Of a stretch of 7,793 bases of DNA, positions 1 through 5,724 are shown piece after piece. A program made the translations under genes and the position numbers. This DNA comes from an uncultured Fidelibacterota bacterium (lineage in GTDB: Bacteria; Fidelibacterota; Marinisomatia; Marinisomatales; UBA1611): contig CALCSS010000053.1 of assembly GCA_937893835.1 (NCBI GenBank), positions 1-7,793 on the forward strand, in the 5' to 3' direction. The first letter of the stretch is position 1, and each line of letters begins with the position of its first letter. Below the pieces are notes generated by a model. That model did no database searches. It was not told the origin of the DNA and saw nothing but the letters and a program-made list of their open reading frames with translations.

Positions 1-36
1 TTTTTTGTTTGTGGCATCATAGATATATTTGGCCAT
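1..36 (-). CDS. Start of a divergent gene, possibly a GspF/PilC-type secretion protein (partial)
   Basis: Reading the minus strand from an ATG at 36 down to base 1 gives the open 12-residue peptide MAKYIYDATNKK, which runs off the window. The pattern Met, small residue, Lys, aromatic, x, Tyr, then an acidic or polar residue and Ala is typical of the N-terminus of GspF/PilC proteins, the inner-membrane platform proteins of type II secretion and type IV pili. That resemblance is all the evidence there is. No clear Shine-Dalgarno precedes the ATG (the upstream bases read as ctttgatc). It would be transcribed divergently from the acyltransferase, with only 48 bp between the two starts. Any short protein start could look like this by chance, so the call is tentative. 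Confidence 0.35.
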   Translation of the reverse strand, partial: MAKYIYDATNKK

Positions 37-84
37 GATCAAAGAAACTATTATTCAAATTGAAAATTGGATCAACTGACATAA

Positions 85-1434
85 ATGCTTTATTCGATCA
101 TTCATAAAATTAGTGGATTGGCACTCAGGTTATTTTTTAATCGAGTCTCTATTCAAAACAGAGATAAGGTCCCAGACAAAAGCCCCGTTATCTTTGTGGC
201 AAACCATCCAAATTTTTTCATGGACCCTCTTATTGTGGGATCTTGCTGCCCAAGGATCCTACATTTTTTTGCAAAAAGCACCCTCTTCGATTCAAGACTG
301 AAGGAATTTTTCCTGAGTAAACTCAATCTAATACCTATTTATAGAAAGATTGACGATGAGGAAAATATGGGGAAAAATGAAGATAGTTTTATCAAAGGGT
401 ATGAGATCCTTGAAAATAATGGGGCATTCCTGATCTTTCCTGAGGGTATTTCAATGGGAAAACGGATATTGGAAAAGATCAAGACCGGAGCAGCGAGGAT
501 CGGTCTCGAAGCAGAATCAAAGAATGATTTTAGTTTGAACACTTCCATCATTCCGATCGGAATAAGTTACTCTGACCTAGTTCGATTCCGTAGTGATATA
601 ATGATCCGTTTTGGTGAGCCTATTTATCTTAAGGAATTCGAACAAGATTATGAGGTCCATGAAGCAGGTACCGTTAAAAAATTGACCGGGATCATTGAGG
701 ATTCATTGAATAGACTCACAAATTATATCCAGACAGATGAGATAGAGGATGTTGTAGAAGGCCTGGAGCTTATCTATAAAATGGAATTGATGACTGAACT
801 AGGTATGGAACTTGATAATAAGAATGATGATTTCATGACCTCTAAGATATTGACGGATGTCGTTCAATGGTATAATGAGAATGACCCCTCACTGGTAGAT
901 CAATTTAGAGACAGGCTCAATGAATATATGAGCCTGTTGAAGAGACTGGATATCAGAGATGAATTTCTCGATCCCGCCAGACAAGAAAGTCGCAATTGGG
1001 GTAAGACAAGAACCATCATTTTTCTCATTGTTGGTTCGCCGTTGTTCGTTTGGGGTCTGGTCACAAATTATCTACCCTATAAAATTCCAAGATTGCTTGT
1101 TGAAATCAACAATAAACATTCAGCCGAGATGGCAAGTTGGAAATTGATATACGGTTTTATTTTTTTCATTGCCTATTACGCCATTGGCATGATATTATTC
1201 TGGAAATTGACAGCCGATATGACGCTATTGGCCCTATTTACCCTAAGTCTCATCCCCTCTGGAAACTTTGCTCTATATTATAGTAAGAGCATGGTCAAGT
1301 ACAGGCAACACCTCAGGTTTTTATCTGTCTTTTATAAAAAGAGAACGATCATCTTTGAGATCATCAAACAAAGGATGGAACTTCTACAATTCATTGAAGA
1401 CTCCAAGAATAGGTATTTGGAGGCTCAAAGGTGA
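85..1434 (+). CDS. Lysophospholipid acyltransferase family protein (PlsC-like) with C-terminal membrane extension
   Basis: The product (449 aa) probably transfers an acyl chain to glycerol-3-phosphate or a lysophospholipid at the cytoplasmic membrane. The PlsC/LPLAT domain occupies about residues 15-215. Block I is NHPNFFMDP (residues 40-48); its His41 and Asp47 are separated by five residues, as in the NHPNxxMDP subgroup, rather than the usual four. Block II is IPIYRK (83-88), block III is the FPEG motif (118-121), and block IV is IIPIGI (155-160). The usual bacterial PlsC is about 200-260 aa. Here a charged helical region (about 215-300) is followed by hydrophobic segments near 309-330, 353-373 and 378-398, then a basic tail. 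The start is the first ATG in a good N-terminal context, although no strong Shine-Dalgarno is visible. The substrate cannot be read from the sequence. The 152 bp downstream hold no convincing terminator or gene. Confidence 0.88.
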   Translation: MLYSIIHKISGLALRLFFNRVSIQNRDKVPDKSPVIFVANHPNFFMDPLIVGSCCPRILHFFAKSTLFDSRLKEFFLSKLNLIPIYRKIDDEENMGKNEDSFIKGYEILENNGAFLIFPEGISMGKRILEKIKTGAARIGLEAESKNDFSLNTSIIPIGISYSDLVRFRSDIMIRFGEPIYLKEFEQDYEVHEAGTVKKLTGIIEDSLNRLTNYIQTDEIEDVVEGLELIYKMELMTELGMELDNKNDDFMTSKILTDVVQWYNENDPSLVDQFRDRLNEYMSLLKRLDIRDEFLDPARQESRNWGKTRTIIFLIVGSPLFVWGLVTNYLPYKIPRLLVEINNKHSAEMASWKLIYGFIFFIAYYAIGMILFWKLTADMTLLALFTLSLIPSGNFALYYSKSMVKYRQHLRFLSVFYKKRTIIFEIIKQRMELLQFIEDSKNRYLEAQR

Positions 1435-1577
1435 CCGACCTCATTCTAAATATGATAGTTGCACTCTCACACTGGTGGTATTTTGGTTAGGGTCATCATA
1501 TATCAGAATGAAGTAGATGATGCCAGTTTCTTGTTCATTTATCAATTGCTAGATTAGTTGATGATTTAAGCCACAAT

Positions 1578-1583
1578 GGAGAC
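1578..1583 (+). promoter_or_regulatory. Ribosome binding site of the repeat-protein gene
   Basis: GGAGAC lies 3 bases short of ATATG, placing the GGAG core 5 bases before the ATG at 1587. It supports 1587 as the start of the repeat protein, which then begins with a good hydrophobic export segment. No confident promoter could be assigned in the 1435-1577 stretch upstream. Confidence 0.6.
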
Positions 1584-1586
1584 AAT

Positions 1587-2378
1587 ATGAAACAATATTT
1601 CACAGGATTCTTCACAGCATTATGCCTGACCTCTAGCATTTTCATTTTCATGGGTAGCAAGAACAGAAATCTCGGAGACATCACGGTCAGCAGCATATCG
1701 ATACACCCCGGCAAGTACGGAGGTGGGTATATCAAGACATATAATGATGATGGAGATCAGACTGCATACTTGGGCACCGGAGAGGATGGCGTAGGTCTGG
1801 TCGGTGTTCATAATGCAGAGGGGGCTCAGGTGGCCTACTTTGGCGCAGGTGAGCTTGGATCAGGTTTTATAAAGACATACAATCAATTTGGCACGAGGAC
1901 CTCCTATCTAGGCGGTGGAGGTCAAGGGGGTGGTATCCTACAGACCTATAACCCAGAAGGAAAGCAGACCACATATATTGGAACAGCAGAGGACGGAGTT
2001 GGGGTCATAGGTGTTCATAATGCTGACGGTAAACAAATAACATATTTGGGAACAGGTCAACAAGGCGGAGGATTTTTCAGGACCAATAATAGAGATGGAA
2101 TGATGACATCCTATCTCGGAGAGGGAAAGGATAGTAGGGGTGGTCATTTACAGACCTATAACATGAGTGGTGAGATGACATCTTATCTTGGAACATCAAG
2201 GCATAAGGCGGGGTTCCTGGAGATCAATAATGAGTACGGTATCAAGGTAGGTTCTCTAGGCGCGTCGTATGATACAGAGAGATACAGGGGAGACGGTGTC
2301 ATCATGCTCTATGATAATAGGGGAGAATTTGGTTGGATGAGAGATGGTAAGACATCTCAAGGTCAAGAGGAGGAATAA
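1587..2378 (+). CDS. Exported or membrane-anchored protein built of 23-residue Gly-rich repeats
   Basis: This 263-aa protein starts with a hydrophobic segment (about residues 5-22, MKQYFTGFFT onwards) that could be a signal peptide or membrane anchor. From about residue 44 to 255 it is almost all tandem repeats of 23-24 residues, with a consensus close to GGG-hydrophobic-x-TYN-x-x-G-x-x-T-x-YLGTG. Units begin near residues 44, 67, 90, 113, 136, 159, 183, 207 and 233; the last two are degenerate. Regular Gly/Asn turns alternating with hydrophobic beta-strand positions suggest a beta-solenoid or a stacked-strand fibre (inference). I do not recognise a named family, though similar G-x-v-x-v-x-n-x-x-G-x-x-x-x-x-L-G repeats occur in uncharacterised exported proteins. 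There is no catalytic motif. The charged tail ends in Gln-Glu-Glu-Glu. The stop overlaps the next gene by one base, so it is probably co-translated with the subtilase and may serve it as a surface scaffold or partner. Confidence 0.85.
   Translation: MKQYFTGFFTALCLTSSIFIFMGSKNRNLGDITVSSISIHPGKYGGGYIKTYNDDGDQTAYLGTGEDGVGLVGVHNAEGAQVAYFGAGELGSGFIKTYNQFGTRTSYLGGGGQGGGILQTYNPEGKQTTYIGTAEDGVGVIGVHNADGKQITYLGTGQQGGGFFRTNNRDGMMTSYLGEGKDSRGGHLQTYNMSGEMTSYLGTSRHKAGFLEINNEYGIKVGSLGASYDTERYRGDGVIMLYDNRGEFGWMRDGKTSQGQEEE
1716..2351 (+). repeat. In-frame ~69-bp coding repeats (about nine units)
   Basis: These bases encode the 23-24-residue units of the repeat protein. Units 2 and 5 (starting at 1785 and 1992) are much more alike than their neighbours: both read DGVG, two hydrophobics, then GVHNA, Glu or Asp, and Gly. 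They lie exactly 207 bp (three units) apart, and both follow a G-T-(G/A)-E end. This indicates that a three-unit block was duplicated. Third positions differ between copies, so the duplication is not recent and the protein sequence has been maintained. Confidence 0.85.
2368..2373 (+). promoter_or_regulatory. Strong Shine-Dalgarno inside the previous gene, with TAATG stop-start overlap
   Basis: AGGAGG sits 4 bases before the ATG at 2378, inside the last Glu codons of the repeat-protein gene. The stop TAA (2376-2378) shares its last A with this ATG. This arrangement fixes the subtilase start and suggests translational coupling of the two genes. Confidence 0.85.
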
Positions 2379-5300
2379 TGACATTCTCTCCTAGAGGGTC
2401 TCTTTTTCTCGTTGTATTCTTAGCGACTACGATCATTCTTATTGCTAGGCAGCCATATTATGGTGATAGGATCATCATCTATGTGGACAACAAGGTCAAT
2501 GATTTTACCATATCAGATGATCAAAGATCTACCAATCTTCCCCAGTTGAATGATCTTATGATCCAGGAAAAATCCAGTTCGATTCAACAATGGCTTTTCA
2601 ATGCTCGCGCAACCGATCGTGATGGTGATATATATCTCAACAGATACTATGTCATTCAGTTTGAGAGCCCCAAGGATGATCTGGACCGCGTTGTAGGTCA
2701 ATTTACTGCACTGGACCAGATCAGGATGTCTGATAGGCTCCCTATCATATACCCAGCCTACATCCCCAATGACTCTCTGTGGGATCAGTTATACCATCTA
2801 CCACAGGTCAAGGCAGACCTTGCATATGATCTATGGGACATTGAGGGTGGTGATATACCCGGGCAGATGGACAGTGGACAGATCGTGGTTGCAATACCGG
2901 ACATTGGCCTGAAATGGGACCATCCAGATCTGATAGATAACATATGGCAGAATTTGGGAGAGGACATAGATGGTGACGGCGTGGTGATTGAGTTCATTGA
3001 TGGTGAATGGACCTTTGACCCTGATGATATTAATGGGGTGGATGATGACGTTGATAATTATATAGATAATTTTATTGGCTATGATCCTGCAAATCTTGAT
3101 AATGATCCTTACCCAATGAGTGAAGGTCATGTCCATGGCACTCGAGTTGCAGGAAACATATCTGCCATCACCAATAATACCACGGGCATTGCTTCAATTG
3201 GTTATTCTGTCAAGCTTATGGGGATTAATGCAAATGATGACATTAACGATCCCAACACAGGTGCATATGCTTATCACGCTACCCTTGCCGCTGCTCATAT
3301 GGGTGCAGATATAATCAATTGTAGCTGGGTCTCTGTTGCTGGTGGTGAGCCTTTTTACGGTGCATTTAATATTATATTAAATCAATATGGTTGTATATCA
3401 GTTGCAGCAGCTGGAAATGGTTCTGGTAATGGTGGTATTGGTGACACATCAGATTTTGACCCGTGGTATCCAGCTGGTTTCGAAACTACCGTGGCCGTTA
3501 CCGCGCTTGGTGCAAATAATACATTCAATTGTTGGGCCAATGTAGGCGAGCATGTTGACATTGGTGCACCAGGTGAGTACATATTGTGTACTAATCCGCG
3601 TTCGAGTATTCCCTATATCTTGGGCACAGGAACATCCTATGCAACGCCTTTGACCTCGGGGGCATTTGCCTTGGTCAAGTCAGTGATTCCAAATGCGGAT
3701 ATAGAGACCATCATCTCAAAGGTGGTTCATACTGCTGATCATTACCCGGACATGGAGAGAAGTTGTGGAGGACAATCAATAGAAGGACTGGTTGGCTCAG
3801 GACAGTTGAACATTCACAGGGCCATCTTGGCCTGTTCATACCCCGAGCTCGTCATCAGTGATGTTGAGTACCAGACAACCGATGGATTTTTCAGCCCTGG
3901 GGATACGATCGTGGTCAATGTCACGGTCAGGAATAACCTGGGGTGGGAGGATGCGGAGAATGTTGTAGTGACACTGTCGACCGATGACCTGATGATCTCT
4001 ATTATTGAAGATCAATTTTATATTAACGAGACCATTTCCTCTGGTGAGGAGCGAGTTGCCCAGTTCATTCTTGCCACAAGTGATGAGGCTCTATTGGGGG
4101 ATTACTCCTTTGGCATTCACTTTAGTGCAAATTCTGGAGAGATCCCATATGAGAATGATGTGGAGTTTTTGGTTTCTCTATCCCTAGGCCTATATGGATT
4201 TCCTATCGAGAGTGTTGATGTTAAATCATCACCTACCATCGCTGATCTTGATGGGAATATTCTGACTGAGATCTATTTTGGCTCTGGCAGTATGTTTTAT
4301 GGCAAGTGGATTGGTGGGCTTGATGTCAATGGATTTCCATTCAATGCTGGTGCTGAGATCAGTACAGGCACTGCAGTAGGAGATCTTGATGGAGATGGAG
4401 ACAAGGAAGTTGTTTTTGGCACGTCTGATGGAGCTGTTTATGCCCTCACAAAAACAGGTACTGTTCATATGAGCTTTCAGGGAAATGAAGAAGAGCATAT
4501 TGTGGATGTACCGGTATTGTCTGACCTTGATCAGGATGGTGACCTAGAGATCATTGCCATTGCAAGTAATCATGATTCTTCATCTTCTAGTTTGATCGTA
4601 CTCCATGATGATGGTGAGGTAGTGGATTCAGAGGGATATGGTAATTTTAACGTGGGTGGGATTGATGCCGCTCCTGCCATAGCCGACCTGGATAATGACA
4701 TGGCATTAGATATTGTGGTCGTGACACTGGATGGTGATATCCACGTATTAGAAGGAGCTGGTGCACCTGATCCTCCTTCTGGGCCATTTTCTATTGATGG
4801 CTCTTTTAGGTCGTCTCCTACTCTTGTTGATCTGGATGGTGATCAGGATCTAGAGATCATCATAGGTAATGACAATGGTGAACTCCATGTACTACACCAT
4901 GATGGTTCATCAATGAGCTCCTTTGACACTGAAGGAGTGATCCATGGAGGAGTATCAGTAGCGGATTTAGATGGTAATGGGAGTATGGAACTCTTGTTCA
5001 CTGGAGATGATGAACACCTACATGCTTGGGATCCGATCGAAGATACAGAGCCAGTTGGTTGGCCAATAGACTTGGGCAAGCCTGGGATCTCTGAGCCTGT
5101 CATATTGGACATGGATAATGATGGTGATCTTGAGGTGATCTGTGTTTCGGGTTTTAATGAGATACATCTCTACCATCATGATGGTACCCCTTATGGAAAT
5201 TTTCCATATGTCTCGCAAGACAGTATCCGTTCCACCCCTGCGATCGGGGACCTGGACAATGATGGTGACTTTGAGTTGATAGTAGGCACATCTTCAGATT

Positions 5301-5710
5301 TGAGAGTTATTGATATTGCACAGGAGTCAGGAGATAAGTACTCATGGTCTACCTATCGTGGCAATCATCACAGAGATGGTTATTTTGATGTCACTCTTGC
5401 TTCCACATCTTTCGATGGTACTATTATACCAACGAAATATGTCCTAGATAATAACTATCCTAATCCCTTTAATCCCATCACTCGGTTTACCTACAGTTTG
5501 CCTAAGGATTCAAGGGTGAAGGTCACTATCCATGACATAAATGGAAGGATCGTGAAGACCTTGATAGATGACAGGCAGGCCGCTGGTAAGAGATCGGTCA
5601 CTTGGAATGCAAAGAACGATAAAGGCCTTCCAGTGGCCACAGGACTATACTTTTACAGAATGGAATCCGGAGACTTTCAAAGCACCAAGAAGATGATATT
5701 GCTAAAATAA
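2378..5710 (+). CDS. Secreted S8 subtilisin-like protease with Ig-like domain, FG-GAP propeller and T9SS sorting tail
   Basis: This 1110-aa modular exported protease has a signal segment at about residues 8-23 and an N-terminal, probably pro-region (about 30-145). The S8 domain spans about 146-485. Its triad is intact: Asp175 in the PDIGLKWDHPDL block, His253 in HVHGTRVAG and Ser420 in GTGTSYATP, with the oxyanion Asn347 in AAAGN. An Asp-rich insertion (about 195-245, several DxDxDG-like stretches) lies between the Asp and His blocks, as in many FCB-group subtilases, and may bind calcium. A CARDB/NEW3-like beta-sandwich follows (about 488-600), then eight FG-GAP/VCBS-type repeats (about 613-980), likely a beta-propeller for adhesion or substrate binding. 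The C-terminus (about 1018-1110) is a T9SS type A sorting domain containing NNYPNPFNP. The protein is therefore expected to cross the outer membrane and be attached to the surface or released. The substrate is unknown. It overlaps its upstream neighbour by one base; the downstream gene follows at once. Confidence 0.93.
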   Translation: MTFSPRGSLFLVVFLATTIILIARQPYYGDRIIIYVDNKVNDFTISDDQRSTNLPQLNDLMIQEKSSSIQQWLFNARATDRDGDIYLNRYYVIQFESPKDDLDRVVGQFTALDQIRMSDRLPIIYPAYIPNDSLWDQLYHLPQVKADLAYDLWDIEGGDIPGQMDSGQIVVAIPDIGLKWDHPDLIDNIWQNLGEDIDGDGVVIEFIDGEWTFDPDDINGVDDDVDNYIDNFIGYDPANLDNDPYPMSEGHVHGTRVAGNISAITNNTTGIASIGYSVKLMGINANDDINDPNTGAYAYHATLAAAHMGADIINCSWVSVAGGEPFYGAFNIILNQYGCISVAAAGNGSGNGGIGDTSDFDPWYPAGFETTVAVTALGANNTFNCWANVGEHVDIGAPGEYILCTNPRSSIPYILGTGTSYATPLTSGAFALVKSVIPNADIETIISKVVHTADHYPDMERSCGGQSIEGLVGSGQLNIHRAILACSYPELVISDVEYQTTDGFFSPGDTIVVNVTVRNNLGWEDAENVVVTLSTDDLMISIIEDQFYINETISSGEERVAQFILATSDEALLGDYSFGIHFSANSGEIPYENDVEFLVSLSLGLYGFPIESVDVKSSPTIADLDGNILTEIYFGSGSMFYGKWIGGLDVNGFPFNAGAEISTGTAVGDLDGDGDKEVVFGTSDGAVYALTKTGTVHMSFQGNEEEHIVDVPVLSDLDQDGDLEIIAIASNHDSSSSSLIVLHDDGEVVDSEGYGNFNVGGIDAAPAIADLDNDMALDIVVVTLDGDIHVLEGAGAPDPPSGPFSIDGSFRSSPTLVDLDGDQDLEIIIGNDNGELHVLHHDGSSMSSFDTEGVIHGGVSVADLDGNGSMELLFTGDDEHLHAWDPIEDTEPVGWPIDLGKPGISEPVILDMDNDGDLEVICVSGFNEIHLYHHDGTPYGNFPYVSQDSIRSTPAIGDLDNDGDFELIVGTSSDLRVIDIAQESGDKYSWSTYRGNHHRDGYFDVTLASTSFDGTIIPTKYVLDNNYPNPFNPITRFTYSLPKDSRVKVTIHDINGRIVKTLIDDRQAAGKRSVTWNAKNDKGLPVATGLYFYRMESGDFQSTKKMILLK
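4214..5317 (+). repeat. Eight FG-GAP/VCBS-type repeats encoding a predicted beta-propeller
   Basis: Each unit of about 45-50 residues carries a small-residue-Pro or Gly stretch, a D-L-D-x-D-G-D-x-E calcium-loop motif, a run of hydrophobics and a short strand such as GELHVLHHDG. The motif cores start near protein residues 620, 666, 714, 767, 815, 860, 909 and 956. Units 1 (DLDGNILTE) and 4 (DLDNDMALD) have lost part of the calcium loop. Eight units would allow a closed eight-bladed propeller, although seven-bladed arrangements are common in this family and blade number cannot be settled from sequence alone. Confidence 0.85.
5429..5707 (+). other. C-terminal T9SS type A sorting domain of the subtilase (protein domain)
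   Basis: Residues about 1018-1110 read YVLDNNYPNPFNP, then an alternating beta-strand region with DINGRIVKTL, a Gly-Lys-Arg turn before TWNAKN, and end in GLYFYRMESGDF and KKMILLK. This is the Por secretion/FlgD-like Ig fold used as an outer-membrane translocation signal by type IX secretion. It is the best taxonomic clue in the window: the NYPNPFNP form is frequent in Marinimicrobia, Ignavibacteria, Calditrichota and related lineages (family knowledge, not a search result). Confidence 0.9.
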
Positions 5711-5711
5711 T

Positions 5712-5717
5712 GAGGAG
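5712..5717 (+). promoter_or_regulatory. Shine-Dalgarno that decides the start of the C15-like/dockerin gene
   Basis: GAGGAG lies 7 bases before the ATG at 5725. The earlier in-frame ATG at 5710 overlaps the subtilase stop (TAATG) but has no Shine-Dalgarno upstream. It would also add MRRSS in front of an otherwise classical signal peptide. The site therefore favours initiation at 5725. Confidence 0.7.
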
Positions 5718-5724
5718 AAGCTCT

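Noticed and set aside
48..75. Minus-strand TTGATC and TAATAG hexamers, 16 bp apart, as a promoter for the divergent gene
   Set aside because: The second hexamer matches the -10 consensus poorly, and the implied transcript start would leave almost no leader before the ATG at 36.
1268..1516. 82-codon plus-strand open frame spanning the end of the acyltransferase gene and the following spacer
   Set aside because: It mostly overlaps the acyltransferase in another frame, has no ribosome binding site and gives a low-complexity peptide without recognisable similarity.
1435..1586. Possible terminator or promoter in the 152-bp spacer before the repeat-protein gene (CATCAT/ATGATG arms near 1495-1518, and TTGTTC/TAGATT-like boxes)
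   Set aside because: The stem is only 6 bp with a long loop and no T-run, and the boxes have poor spacing. Nothing here rises above chance in AT-rich DNA.
1716..2351. CRISPR-like or intergenic satellite array
   Set aside because: The periodicity is in frame, the copies diverge at third positions, there are no unique spacers, and the whole stretch is a continuous coding region.
2831..3136. 101-codon open frame on the minus strand inside the subtilase gene
   Set aside because: It lies opposite the strongly supported S8 domain, covering the Asp-rich insertion. Its peptide is compositionally odd (Ile-rich from antisense GAT codons) and has no recognisable motif.
4229..4498. 89-codon minus-strand open frame opposite the propeller, and a similar one at 4843-5112
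   Set aside because: Both arise from antisense reading of the Asp/Gly-rich FG-GAP repeats; they have no Shine-Dalgarno or protein features of their own.
5710..5724. Earlier ATG at 5710 (TAATG overlap) as start of the C15-like gene
   Set aside because: It lacks a Shine-Dalgarno upstream, while the ATG at 5725 has GAGGAG at 7 bases and starts a clean signal peptide. The overlap start cannot be fully excluded.
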